Shown here: positions 52,573-62,933 of the stretch, piece by piece
Position numbering within the stretch: the stretch's first letter is position 1
How the letters are laid out: each line of letters starts with the position of its first letter
NCBI RefSeq assembly: GCF_026626635.1
Contig: NZ_JAPNKA010000001.1
Location: forward strand, 12,260,501 to 12,324,500
Direction: 5' to 3'
Length of the DNA: 64,000 bases
Source: Archangium lansingense
GTDB taxonomy: Bacteria > Myxococcota > Myxococcia > Myxococcales > Myxococcaceae
Made by a program: the position numbers and the translations under genes
The notes under the pieces: model-generated
What the model saw: the letters and a program-made list of their open reading frames with translations, nothing else
What the model was told of the DNA's origin: nothing
The model's database searches: none

Positions 52573-53563
52573 GGCTCATCACTCCCGCTCCCGCCTGCGG
52601 CGGAGGAGTGCTCGGAAGGAACGCATCCGCATGGAGTTCCTTGAGCGACAGCCCGGCGAGGAAGAGCTTCTTCCTGAGGGATAGCACCAGGGCCGGGTCT
52701 CCGCACAGATAGGCTCTCCAACCAGTCGGCCGAGGGCACGTTTCCTTGATGACCGCGTCCAGCGCCCCCACCGTCACTCCCACCCTTTCTTGGCCCTTGA
52801 GAACGCAGGGGCGGTACTGGATGTGATTGTAACGGGATTGCAACGCGCGGAGCTCATCCACGAGGTAGAGCCCGGAGGCCTCGAGCGCACCATGGAAGAG
52901 CCAGATGGGCCCGGTATGCCCCCGCGCCAGCGCGTCCTGGAGGATGCCGTACAAGGGCGCCAGGCCCGTGCCCGTGCCCGCCAGCAGCAGCGGCTGCTCT
53001 GGCCGCCCCGGCACGTAGAAGCACTCGCCCGCCGGGCCCTGGAGCTCCACCACGTCTCCCGGCCGGGCCTCGTCGAAGAGCCACCCGCTCATCCGGCCTC
53101 CGGGGATGCGGCGCACGTGCAACGCCAGCGTGTCCTCGTGAGGCTGGCTCGCGAGCGAATAGCTGCGGGCGAGCCCATCACGCAGCAGCGACACGTACTG
53201 TCCGGCCCGGTACTCGAAGGCTCCCTCCGGGCGCAGCCGCACGCACAGCACGCTGTCGCTCAGCCGCTCCAGCGCGGTGAGGCGCGCGGGCACTCTCAGC
53301 TCCGCTCCCGCCCCCGCCACCTCGAGCTCGCCCTCGGGATGGCACGCACATGCGAGGAAGTACCCCTGGGCCTTGAGCGTCTCCTTCAGCCCCACCTGGG
53401 CCTTCGCCGGCACCTCGCCGCGCTCGGCACGCATCAGACAGGACTGACATGCCCCCGCTCGGCACGAGTGCGGCACGTCCACCCCCCGCCGCAGCAGCCC
53501 GTCGAGCACTGACTCGCCCTCGTCCAGCCCGTACCACTGTCCCTCGTGCTTTACGCTCGCCAT
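52550..53563 (-). CDS. 2Fe-2S ferredoxin:FAD oxidoreductase
   Basis: 337 residues. The N-terminal plant-type ferredoxin has Cys34, Cys39, Cys42 (PHSCRAGACQSC) and Cys72 or Cys74 (LACACHP). An FAD-binding barrel follows (YRAGQYVSLLRDGLARSYSL) and then an NAD-binding domain (LLLAGTGTGLAPLYG, AYLCGDPALV). It should pass electrons from NAD(P)H to a partner. Lying 19 nt after the truncated haemoglobin gene, it is the likely haemoglobin reductase, so the pair would work as a split flavohaemoglobin for nitric oxide removal. Confidence 0.92.
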   Translation of the reverse strand: MASVKHEGQWYGLDEGESVLDGLLRRGVDVPHSCRAGACQSCLMRAERGEVPAKAQVGLKETLKAQGYFLACACHPEGELEVAGAGAELRVPARLTALERLSDSVLCVRLRPEGAFEYRAGQYVSLLRDGLARSYSLASQPHEDTLALHVRRIPGGRMSGWLFDEARPGDVVELQGPAGECFYVPGRPEQPLLLAGTGTGLAPLYGILQDALARGHTGPIWLFHGALEASGLYLVDELRALQSRYNHIQYRPCVLKGQERVGVTVGALDAVIKETCPRPTGWRAYLCGDPALVLSLRKKLFLAGLSLKELHADAFLPSTPPPQAGAGVMSRASDASR

Positions 53564-53582
53564 GTGCGTGCTCTCCCTTGAC

Positions 53583-53972
53583 TCAGCGGTTGAGCACGTC
53601 CGCTCGCGCGCTCTCGGCGATGGCGAGCACCTGCTCCACCAGCGACTTCGCCACGCCCAGCTCCGCCAGCGTCGCCCCCAGGTGCTCCGCCACCGCGTTG
53701 AAGTGCGTGTCGTTCAGCCCGCGCTTCACCAGGTGCGCGTGCCCCTTGCGCATGTCCTGGCCCGAGTACGCGCTCGGCCCCCCGCACACCATGGTGAGGA
53801 ACGCCTTCTGCTTCGCCGCCTGGCGCTCCATGTCCACGTCCTCGAAGAAGTGGCTGATGCGATCGTCCGAGAGCACCTTCCGGTAGAAGAGCTCCACCGC
53901 CGCCGCCATCGCCGGCTCCCCGCCAATCTGCTCGTACACGCTGCTCTTCTTCTCCGCGACGTTGGTGCTCAT
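53583..53972 (-). CDS. group I truncated haemoglobin
   Basis: 129 residues from the ATG at 53972 (MSTNVAEKKSSVYEQIGG); the frame continues to 54017. It follows the GlbN pattern: SVYEQIGGEPAMAAAVELFY, LSDDRISHFFEDVDM, a GGPSAYSG turn and the proximal His in MRKGHAHLVKRG. It binds haem and should dioxygenate nitric oxide to nitrate when reduced. It is the first gene of the operon, and the palindrome at 54023-54042 sits about 50 nt upstream of the ATG. Confidence 0.93.
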   Translation of the reverse strand: MSTNVAEKKSSVYEQIGGEPAMAAAVELFYRKVLSDDRISHFFEDVDMERQAAKQKAFLTMVCGGPSAYSGQDMRKGHAHLVKRGLNDTHFNAVAEHLGATLAELGVAKSLVEQVLAIAESARADVLNR

Positions 53973-54022
53973 GTGCGCTCGCTCCCCGGGCCGCATGCGG
54001 TCCCTGTTTCGATGCATTCAAC

Positions 54023-54042
54023 ATGCATCTTTAAAGATGCAT
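54023..54042. promoter_or_regulatory. NsrR-type operator, perfect 20-bp palindrome
   Basis: ATGCATCTTTAAAGATGCAT is a perfect inverted repeat. It closely resembles NsrR sites of other proteobacteria (ATGYAT halves around an AT-rich centre). Further half-sites GATGCATT (54011-54018) and AGATGC (54046-54051) flank it. It stands just upstream of an operon that encodes an NsrR-like protein. Confidence 0.8.
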
Positions 54043-54129
54043 TCTAGATGCTCTTTTCAGAGCACGGTGTCAAGAGATCCTCGGGGGAGCAGGGCTGATA
54101 GGGCAATGTAGGGGTAGTGAAAATGACGA

Positions 54130-54178
54130 AGCCCCCGATGCACAGCGCCCGTATCGGGGCGCGTCGTGCATGGGGGCT
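54130..54178 (-). terminator. strong terminator after atpC
   Basis: AGCCCCC-G-ATGCAC pairs with GTGCAT-GGGGGCT, and inside it GCGCCC pairs with GGGCGC, a 19-bp stem with one bulge and a small internal loop. It lies between atpC (ends 54230) and the promoter of the nitric-oxide operon. The minus strand continues TCGTCATTTT. Confidence 0.75.
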
Positions 54179-54229
54179 CGCTAGCCCTCTCCCCTGGGGA
54201 GAAGGTGTTTCGCCTGCTTGGGAACTTGC

Positions 54230-54634
54230 TCAGCGCATCGTCGCAGCGTTCATGCGGGCCGTCTCGCGGCGCACCGTCGCCTGCTCGATGTCGAAGCGCA
54301 CGTCATCCGACGACATGCCGCGCAGCCGCTCCTGCGCCTCCGCCATCCGCCGCTTCGCCGCCTCCACGTCGATGCCCGTCACCGGCTCCGCCACGTCCGC
54401 CATCACCAGCACCTTGTCGTTGGCCACCTCGACGAAGCCGCCCGCCACGAAGAAGTACTCGCGACGCCCTCCGTCGAGCAGCGTCATCGGCCCCGGCTCC
54501 ACCAGCGACAGGAACGGCGTGTGGCCCGGCCGCACGCCGAACAGGCCCTTGCCGCCCGGGACGATCGCCTCGTCCGCCTGCACCGACAGGATGCGCTTCT
54601 CGGGGGTCACAATCTCGACCGTCAGCTTGGCCAT
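54230..54634 (-). CDS. atpC: ATP synthase F1 epsilon subunit
   Basis: 134 residues. The beta-sandwich is clear (MAKLTVEIVTPEKRILSVQA, VPGGKGLFGVRPGHTPFLS, FFVAGGFVEVANDKVLVMAD), followed by the C-terminal helical hairpin. It links the rotor to the catalytic head and can inhibit ATP hydrolysis. It is the last gene of this atp unit, separated from atpD by an unrelated exported-protein gene. Confidence 0.95.
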   Translation of the reverse strand: MAKLTVEIVTPEKRILSVQADEAIVPGGKGLFGVRPGHTPFLSLVEPGPMTLLDGGRREYFFVAGGFVEVANDKVLVMADVAEPVTGIDVEAAKRRMAEAQERLRGMSSDDVRFDIEQATVRRETARMNAATMR

Positions 54635-54664
54635 GGGCTTCCGTGCTCCCTGGGTACCGCTTTT

Positions 54665-55204
54665 TCAGAAGGTCAGCTGGTGGGACTTGCCGCCCACCGT
54701 CTCGAACTCGATGCGCCCTGCGTCCGTCAGGCGCGGGCCCTTGCCCGGAACTCCGAGCACGCCCTCCAACCACTTGAGGTGCTGTCCCAACTCCCGCACC
54801 TCCGATACCTCACGCGGGCTCACGAAGCTCATCAGGCGCCGCTCCTGCACGCGCCCCTGGCGGTCATACTCCTCCGCCACCACCGTGTTGGCCCACGCGG
54901 GCACCTTCTTGTACTGCTTGCCGGGCAGCTTCTTCGTGCCCTTGGGCGCCAGCGGGAAGAGGACCCACACCCGCTCTCCGTCATTGGAGACGAAGTACAG
55001 GTCGTCCACCCCGCCCACGCACTGCTTGAGCGTCCACACCGGGCCGCTCTCCTTCGACACCTCCAGCGTGCACTTCCCGGCCTGCTCCACCAGGCGCACG
55101 CTGTAGGTGCCGTTGGCGCTCACCCGCGCACGGCTGGAGCGCTCCTGACCCACGGCCGGGAGCGCCACTACCAACAGCATCAGTACGAGGGCGGAACGCA
55201 GCAC
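54665..55204 (-). CDS. exported protein of unknown function inside the atp unit
   Basis: 179 residues. A signal peptide (RSALVLMLLVVALPAVGQE) leads a beta-rich domain (GTYSVRLVEQAGKCTLEVSK, DLYFVSNDGERVWVLFPL) with one Cys pair (GKC, KQC) that may form a disulphide. I do not recognise the family. It lies 30 nt from atpD on both reckonings of the operon and 30 nt before atpC, so it is very likely cotranscribed with ATP synthase genes. A link to the enzyme is not shown by the sequence. Confidence 0.8.
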   Translation of the reverse strand: MLRSALVLMLLVVALPAVGQERSSRARVSANGTYSVRLVEQAGKCTLEVSKESGPVWTLKQCVGGVDDLYFVSNDGERVWVLFPLAPKGTKKLPGKQYKKVPAWANTVVAEEYDRQGRVQERRLMSFVSPREVSEVRELGQHLKWLEGVLGVPGKGPRLTDAGRIEFETVGGKSHQLTF

Positions 55205-55234
55205 GTGGGCTACCTCCCAGCGAGAGACGGCCGA

Positions 55235-56680
<1,446 letters not shown>

Positions 56681-56794
56681 GGAATGTCTTCCGTCCCTCG
56701 TCGAAATTGTGGCCCGGGGGATGGGCGGGCCCCCTCTACAGGTGGCCTCCCCCAGGGGTCAAGCTTGATGGCCCCGCGGCCAGAAGCGGAACTT

Positions 56795-57703
<909 letters not shown>

Positions 57704-57951
57704 GGGGCCACCAACTCCTCTGGAAACGCGGGCCCGAGCGCCCCTCCAGGTGAGAGAGGGCAGGGCCTGGACGCGGCCCCCTATATAGGCGGTATGGCGG
57801 CCGGTCAACCGTGGCCTTCCAACAAGGGGGGCCTTGGGGCTGGAGCCGAGCATCCAGGCGGAGACGCACCACCCAGCCCCGGGGATGTCACCCCGGCGCC
57901 TCGGGCTTAGCCTTCGAGGGCAGGTTCCCTTTGTCAGCGGAGCTCTGAACC
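57704..57951. other. divergent promoter region of atpG and a receiver gene
   Basis: 248 nt that must hold the promoter of the atpG-D-C unit on one strand and that of the receiver gene on the other. I see no RNA gene and no confident -35/-10 pair. Confidence 0.5.
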
Positions 57952-58374
57952 ATGGCCCCCCTGCGTGGCCCGGTATTGATCGTGGAGGACGACCCGGACA
58001 TCCGGGAGTCGCTCCAGCACTTCCTGGAAGCCCATGGCTACCCGGTCCGCGTCGCCAGCCATGGAAGGGAGGCCCTCGAGCACCTGGGACGCCGCCCCCA
58101 GCCGTCGATGGTGGTGTTGGACATGACCCTCCCCGTCTTGGACGGCCACCGAGTGCTCACCGCACGCAAGGGGGATGCCTCCCTGCGCGCCATTCCCGTG
58201 GTCATCCTCTCGGCGGCCATGGCGGGGATGGGCGCGAGGGACCGGGCCCTGTATGCCTCCAGCTACGGGGTGGCGGCCTTCCTGGGCAAGCCGGCGGACC
58301 CCCAACAGGTCCTGGAGGCAGTAGAGCGGCATGCGCTCAAGGGTGAGGACCCCCAAGCGGGTGTCCCCGTGTGA
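57952..58374 (+). CDS. single-domain response regulator
   Basis: 140 residues. The receiver has VLIVEDDPDIRES, phospho-acceptor Asp57 in MVVLDMTLP, a conserved Ser (VVILSAAMAG) and Lys-Pro (FLGKPAD). There is no output domain and no kinase gene beside it, so it is an orphan receiver of the kind common in myxobacteria. The next gene begins 46 nt downstream and may be cotranscribed. Confidence 0.92.
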   Translation: MAPLRGPVLIVEDDPDIRESLQHFLEAHGYPVRVASHGREALEHLGRRPQPSMVVLDMTLPVLDGHRVLTARKGDASLRAIPVVILSAAMAGMGARDRALYASSYGVAAFLGKPADPQQVLEAVERHALKGEDPQAGVPV

Positions 58375-58420
58375 GCAGCAGGCGAGAGAGCACCTTCCAT
58401 CTGGGAATGAAGGGACGAGA

Positions 58421-59110
58421 ATGAGCCTCCCGGCGGTTTGGCCGGGGACCATGGGGAGAGGCGGCAAGAAGGCGCATCCCGCGCGCAGGTGGGTACTGGG
58501 GCTGCTGGCCATGGGGCTGGCCGCGGTCCTGGGCGTGTGGGTCGTTTCCTTCTATGTGGAGAAGCGCTACGCGGACCGGATCATCCCGCGCGCCGAGGCG
58601 CCCCAGGCCCCGGTGGCGCTGGTGTACGGGGCGGGACTGGCCCCCGGAGGCGTGCCCTCGCCCGTGCTGGCCCAGCGGCTGGACGCGGCCATCGCCCTAT
58701 ACCGGGCGGGCACGGTGGACTCGCTGCTGCTCAGCGGGGACAACTCGGACCCCTTCCACGACGAGACACGGGCCATGGCGCGCTACGTGCTGGAGCGGGG
58801 GGTGCCGTCCTCGGCGGTGGAGGAGGACGACGCGGGCCTGTCCACCTATGACAGCTCCGTCCGGGCCCACACCGTCTTCGGGGTGCGCGAGGCCGTGCTC
58901 GTCACCCAACGCTTCCACCTGACGCGAGCGCTCTACATCGCCAACTCGGTGGGCATCGACGCCTGGGGGGTGGCCGCCGACGAGGGCCGGCCCCGAACTC
59001 GCCGTTACGCCCTGCGCGAGACGTTCTCCCGGGTGCTCGCCCTGGGCATGGTGCTGGCCGAGGCGGAGCCCCGCTACCCCTCCGGCCGAACGCTGGCCGC
59101 GCCGCGCTGA
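58421..59110 (+). CDS. SanA/YdcF-like DUF218 membrane protein
   Basis: 229 residues from the ATG at 58421 (MSLPAVWPGTMGRG). One N-terminal membrane helix (VLGLLAMGLAAVLGVWVVSF, about 23-45) anchors a periplasmic DUF218 domain: VALVYGAGLAPGGVPSPVLA, RLDAAIALYRAGTVDSLLLS, GDN, then STYDSSVRAHTVFGV. SanA of enterobacteria belongs here and affects envelope permeability to vancomycin at high temperature. Its exact chemistry is not known. Confidence 0.9.
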   Translation: MSLPAVWPGTMGRGGKKAHPARRWVLGLLAMGLAAVLGVWVVSFYVEKRYADRIIPRAEAPQAPVALVYGAGLAPGGVPSPVLAQRLDAAIALYRAGTVDSLLLSGDNSDPFHDETRAMARYVLERGVPSSAVEEDDAGLSTYDSSVRAHTVFGVREAVLVTQRFHLTRALYIANSVGIDAWGVAADEGRPRTRRYALRETFSRVLALGMVLAEAEPRYPSGRTLAAPR

Positions 59111-59210
59111 GCCACCTGACAGGCAGGCGGCCCCGCTCTGTTGCGTGGAATCCAATGGGTTCGCACCGTTGGCTCGGAGCAGCCAACCCGGCGTGCTCGG
59201 AGGAAGCGCC

Positions 59211-59483
59211 ATGCGATTCAAGAAACTCGGTTCCGAGGACGTGGGTGAGTCCGAATCCCTTCGCAACCGGGACCCCGTCACCGGCCAGGAGCACATCAAC
59301 CTCACGGATCAGGAGCTGTCCGCCACCCCACCGCTGGAAGAGGACCCGGACTACCGGGACATCCTCCCGGATCAGATTCACGAGTTCCGGAGGGGAGACG
59401 AGGAGGAGCAGGAGGCGGAGCTCACCGCTCGGCCCCGGGAGCCGCTGCGGCCCATGCCGCCCAATGATCTGCCTGAAGGGTAG
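59211..59483 (+). CDS. small acidic protein of unknown function
   Basis: 90 residues from the ATG at 59211 (MRFKKLGSEDVGESES); the frame is open from 59145. It is strongly acidic (EEDPDYRDILPD, RRGDEEEQEAELTA) with no hydrophobic segment and no domain I know. Protein-like composition and a clear stop before a repeat favour a real gene, but this is not certain. Confidence 0.5.
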   Translation: MRFKKLGSEDVGESESLRNRDPVTGQEHINLTDQELSATPPLEEDPDYRDILPDQIHEFRRGDEEEQEAELTARPREPLRPMPPNDLPEG

Positions 59484-59552
59484 GCGAGGGCCTGCCCCTT
59501 GGAGATTCACCGACTGGCGCGGAGCCGCCCGCGATCCGGCACTGAGGCCACT

Positions 59553-59573
59553 CCCCTCTCGTTCGGAGAGGGG
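59553..59573. terminator. palindromic repeat, probable bidirectional terminator
   Basis: CCCCTCTC-GTTCG-GAGAGGGG, followed by ATGAGGGTGAGGG, lies between two convergent genes (ends at 59483 and 59603). Confidence 0.6.
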
Positions 59574-59602
59574 ATGAGGGTGAGGGCGAACGACGACGCG
59601 GC

Positions 59603-60961
59603 TTAGCGACGACCGCGCGCAGCTACCTTCTTGGCCGGAGCCTTCTTCGCTGCTGCCTTCTTGGCCGGAGCCTTCTTCGCTGCTGCCTTCTTGGCCGGAG
59701 CTTTCTTCGCTGCCGACTTCTTGGCCGGAGCCTTCTTCGCTGCTGCCTTCTTGGCCGGAGCCTTCTTCGCTGCTGCCTTCTTGGCCGGAGCCTTCTTCGC
59801 TGCTGCCTTCTTGGCCGGAGCCTTCTTCGCTGCTGCCTTCTTGGCCGGAGCTTTCTTCGCTGCTGCCTTCTTCGCAGGAGCCTTCTTCGCTGCTGCCTTC
59901 TTCGCAGGAGCCTTCTTCACGGCTGCCTTCTTCGCAGGAGCCTTCGCACCAGCACCAGCGGTGGACGTAGTGCCGCCAGCCACCGTCATCGCGGCGACAT
60001 TCGCCACGGCAGCGACCGTCTTCGCGGCCCCCTGTGCCACGGCTGCTGCCTTCTTCACGGTGCTCCGAACACGACTCTCGGGCTCGGCCTGCGCCTCGGG
60101 AGCCGCCTGCCGGAGCTGCACCACCCGGCGCTCAGCAGCCGCAACTACAGGCTTCCGCAGCTCCTCATCGGATACCTCTTCGGCCTCTTCCTCCTCCTCG
60201 CCCTCCTCCGCCACAGCCCGCTCTTCCTCGCCCTCCTCTTCGACCTCCTCCTCGCCCTCCTCTTCGGCCTCCTCCTCGGCCTCTTCTTCTTCCTCCTCCG
60301 CCGCCTCCTCAGCCCGCGCTTCCTTGCCCTCCTCTTCGACCTCCTCCTCCTCGCCCTCCTCCTCGGCCTCTTCTTCCTCCTCCTCCGCCTCAGCCACCGG
60401 CCGCTGGCCCTCGTCGTATTCCACCGACAAGTCGCTCAGCGCGCCCTGCACCGCCGAGAGGGCTCGTGCATAGGTCCTGTCACCGAACTCCTCTACCTCA
60501 GCGGGAGGCACCAGCACCTCGAGCATCGTCTGCAGCGAACGGTACAGCCGTAGCTCGCGCTTCTCCGTCTCCCAGGTGCCGTAGAGCCAGTCCTCCCCCG
60601 ACAGCGACTCCGCCCATCCCGGCAGCGGGCTATCGGCCTGCTCCACCATCGCCGACTTGCGCGCGGCGAACAGCTGCCGGTGCGGCCCCTTCACCCCGAT
60701 GCGCCACACTCCAGCTGCCGGCAGGCTCTCCAGCTTCAGCCGCGTCTTCTCCAGCACGCTGGGCACGCCCTCGGCACCATGCAGCGGGAACAGCGTCACG
60801 TCCCCCTGGAGCTCACCGCCGTCGAACGTCCGGTACAGCGAGGCGAGCTCCTCGGGGAAGGGCACCCCGCACTCGGTCTCCGCCCGCTGGACATCCTCGG
60901 GTCCCACTCCGGCTGCCGTCCGCTTCGCCGACTTCTGAAGTCCCTCCAGCCACTCGTACAT
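59603..60961 (-). CDS. SMI1/KNR4 (SUKH) domain protein with acidic and histone-H1-like tails
   Basis: 452 residues in three parts. Residues about 1-165 are a SUKH-like domain (VQRAETECGVPFPEELASLY then RTFDGGELQGDVTLFPL). Residues about 185-275 are almost pure Glu/Ala. After a linker, residues about 345-452 repeat the ten-residue unit KKAPAKKAAA, as in bacterial histone-H1-like proteins and AlgP. SUKH proteins are best known as immunity proteins of toxin systems, but no toxin gene is near. The acidic segment could shield or compete with the basic tail, which should bind DNA. Confidence 0.85.
   Translation of the reverse strand: MYEWLEGLQKSAKRTAAGVGPEDVQRAETECGVPFPEELASLYRTFDGGELQGDVTLFPLHGAEGVPSVLEKTRLKLESLPAAGVWRIGVKGPHRQLFAARKSAMVEQADSPLPGWAESLSGEDWLYGTWETEKRELRLYRSLQTMLEVLVPPAEVEEFGDRTYARALSAVQGALSDLSVEYDEGQRPVAEAEEEEEEAEEEGEEEEVEEEGKEARAEEAAEEEEEEAEEEAEEEGEEEVEEEGEEERAVAEEGEEEEEAEEVSDEELRKPVVAAAERRVVQLRQAAPEAQAEPESRVRSTVKKAAAVAQGAAKTVAAVANVAAMTVAGGTTSTAGAGAKAPAKKAAVKKAPAKKAAAKKAPAKKAAAKKAPAKKAAAKKAPAKKAAAKKAPAKKAAAKKAPAKKAAAKKAPAKKSAAKKAPAKKAAAKKAPAKKAAAKKAPAKKVAARGRR
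59622..59945. repeat. 30-bp in-frame tandem repeat in the SUKH protein gene
   Basis: About ten to eleven copies of a 30-bp unit (GCTGCCTTCTTGGCCGGAGC plus CTTCTTCGCT). Most units differ at only 0-3 positions; the copies nearest the gene centre use TTCGCAGGAGC. Each unit encodes ten residues, so copy-number change keeps the frame. Confidence 0.9.
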
Positions 60962-61139
60962 ATCCCCTCCGCGTCGAAGGGCCCCAACTTATGGCGCCCG
61001 GGGCCTGCTGCGCAGTGCGCCTCGTCGGATATTGTGCACAGCCGCGGTCCTCTCGGGCAGCCTTTCCGCATCCCGGAGCAGCTGATCCCGTATGGAGTCA
61101 ACCAACGGGAGCACCCCTCCACATCCCTTCTGGAGCCCC

Positions 61140-61673
61140 ATGACCCGCCTCCTCTTCCTGCTGCCCCTCGCCCTCTCCCTGATCGCCTGCGGCCCCAGCC
61201 ACGAAGGCACTGTGACTTATTCAGTGCGCCTCAAGCCCAGCAGCGTGATCGGCGGCACCATCGCCGACAGCATCCGCGTGACCCCCGAAGACCCCCAGTG
61301 GACGGCCTTCCTGTCCCAGGCCCGCACCACCCTGGGCGAGGCCCCCTCCCGCTTCGAGGTCACCAGCGCGCGGATGCAACTGGATGTCACGGAGTCAAAA
61401 AACGTGGGCACGCTTCAGGAGGTGCTCACCGGCGACGTGACGGCCTTCCTGCGCGCCAGTGAGACCGGAGCCCAGGTGGACATCGCCACCCTCGAGGACC
61501 CCAAGGGCAGCGCCCAGCTCGATATGGACACCACCGGCAAGTCGCTGGAGTCCCTGGATGCGAACCTGGCCCGGAGCGACTTCCTCCTCGGGCTGCGCGG
61601 GAGTACTCCCCGCTCGTCCACCGGAGACTTCGAGGCCGACATCACCCTCACCCTGGACATCACCGCGCGCTGA
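61140..61673 (+). CDS. lipoprotein of unknown function
   Basis: 177 residues from the ATG at 61140. The signal sequence LLFLLPLALSLIACGPSHEG has the lipobox LIAC. The mature part is a repeated-strand domain (TVTYSVRLKPSSVIGGTIAD, RFEVTSARMQLDVTESKNVG) ending DFEADITLTLDITAR. I do not recognise the family. It is followed by a short gap and another exported protein. Confidence 0.8.
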   Translation: MTRLLFLLPLALSLIACGPSHEGTVTYSVRLKPSSVIGGTIADSIRVTPEDPQWTAFLSQARTTLGEAPSRFEVTSARMQLDVTESKNVGTLQEVLTGDVTAFLRASETGAQVDIATLEDPKGSAQLDMDTTGKSLESLDANLARSDFLLGLRGSTPRSSTGDFEADITLTLDITAR

Positions 61674-61795
61674 CCCCGACTCCGGGGCCCCCCCTCCCTG
61701 CCAGAGGGGCCTCGCTCGGCGGCCTGCCCTCCCCTGTCCTCCCCACCCCTCCCGAGCCCAGCTTCCCCGGAAAAGGCTCGAAAGGAGCAGGACAC

Positions 61796-62527
61796 ATGAG
61801 GCGCTCGTGGGGACGACGGTGGGCAATGCTCGGGGCGATGGTGGTAACCATGGGGGTGGGAGGCTTGCTGGCACACGCGCAAACCGGCGTGCCCGCGCAG
61901 CCCCAGTGGCCCCAGCCCCCCATGGGCCAGAAGCAACCGGAGTACAGGAAACACCCGCAGGCGTACCAGGCCGAGCAGATGGGCCGGCTGATGGTCGCGG
62001 ACGGCGCACCGGCCTTCCTGGCGCAGCTCCACTCCATCAACGAGACGGAGATTGCCCTCGGGGAGCTCACCCTGCAGAAGTCCTCGACCCCTACCGTGAA
62101 GCAGTACGGCGAGCACATGGTGCGGGACCACAAGAAAGCCGACCAGCAGCTCCTGGACTTCGCCAAACAGCGCGGCATCCAGCTCCCCGCCAGGCTCCAG
62201 CCCACCAACGCCGTGCAGGTCCGGCTCAAGGACGCCAACGAAGCCACCAAGGCGAAGCTCTCGGTGTTGGATGCCCCGCTCTATGACCAGGAGTATCTGG
62301 CCTCGCAGGTCTCCGCCCATGACGAGGTCATCCAGATCGTGACGATCGGCCGGCAGCTGTACCCCGACCTGGCTCCCCTTCTGGACGGGCTGCTGCCCAC
62401 GCTGCGCGAGCACCGGACCCAGGCCTACCAGCTCCTCGGCCAATCCCAACCCCAGGCGCAGGTCGGCCAGCAGCCTGAACAGCCTCAGCAGCGGCAGGCC
62501 CGCCCGCCCGCCGGGGAGCGCCGCTGA
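61796..62527 (+). CDS. DUF4142-type exported protein
   Basis: 243 residues. The signal peptide (AMLGAMVVTMGVGGLLAHAQ) is followed by a Pro/Gln-rich linker and a DUF4142 ferritin-like helical domain (LHSINETEIALGELTLQKSS, KQYGEHMVRDHKKADQQL), typical of outer-membrane or periplasmic proteins of unknown role. The C-terminal 40 residues are Gln/Pro-rich (QPQAQVGQQPEQPQQRQ). A strong terminator follows at once. Confidence 0.87.
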   Translation: MRRSWGRRWAMLGAMVVTMGVGGLLAHAQTGVPAQPQWPQPPMGQKQPEYRKHPQAYQAEQMGRLMVADGAPAFLAQLHSINETEIALGELTLQKSSTPTVKQYGEHMVRDHKKADQQLLDFAKQRGIQLPARLQPTNAVQVRLKDANEATKAKLSVLDAPLYDQEYLASQVSAHDEVIQIVTIGRQLYPDLAPLLDGLLPTLREHRTQAYQLLGQSQPQAQVGQQPEQPQQRQARPPAGERR

Positions 62528-62535
62528 AGCACCCG

Positions 62536-62566
62536 GGCGCCCGCTTCCCCGGTTGAAGCGGGCGCC
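62536..62566 (+). terminator. terminator hairpin after the DUF4142 gene
   Basis: GGCGCCCGCTTC and GAAGCGGGCGCC form a perfect 12-bp stem over a 7-nt loop, 9 nt after the stop codon. It stands just before the thioredoxin gene. Confidence 0.7.
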
Positions 62567-62588
62567 GCGCGCCATTACTCAGGGGGGC

Positions 62589-62933
62589 ATGTCACATCCC
62601 GTGAGCTACGACGCAACGACGGAGACCTTCGACACGCTGGTCATGCAGCCAAAGGACGAGCTGGTGGTGGTGGACTTCTGGGGACCCGGCTGCCCGAACT
62701 GCGACATCTACGCGGCCGCCGAGCCCGCCCTGCTCTCCGAGCTCGAGGGCGCGCGCATGCGCGTGGTGAAGGTGAACGCCTACGAGCACGAGGAGTTGGC
62801 CCGGCGCTTCGGGCTGTACGGCATCCCCACCTTCCTGCTGTTCCGCGACGGCAAGCTGCTCGGAAAGATGAGCCAGTACTACGGGCGCGAGTACTGGCTC
62901 GGCGTCATCCGGGACCACCTGCCCAAAGCCTGA
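62589..62933 (+). CDS. thioredoxin-family protein
   Basis: 114 residues from the ATG at 62589 (MSHPVSYDATTETFD); the frame begins earlier at 62553. The active site is WGPGCPNC, with Pro-Asn between the Cys where thioredoxin 1 has Gly-Pro, followed by the cis-Pro in YGIPTFLLF. It is a cytoplasmic dithiol reductase or similar. The stop is directly adjacent to the stop of the convergent terpene synthase gene. Confidence 0.9.
   Translation: MSHPVSYDATTETFDTLVMQPKDELVVVDFWGPGCPNCDIYAAAEPALLSELEGARMRVVKVNAYEHEELARRFGLYGIPTFLLFRDGKLLGKMSQYYGREYWLGVIRDHLPKA

Noticed and set aside
59622..59945. A CRISPR array, suggested by regular 30-bp repetition
   Set aside because: The repeat is head-to-tail without spacers and encodes the KKAPAKKAAA unit in frame.
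59603..60961. A toxin-immunity locus, suggested by the SUKH domain
   Set aside because: No polymorphic toxin, Rhs or nuclease gene lies beside it, and the long charged tails are not typical of immunity proteins.
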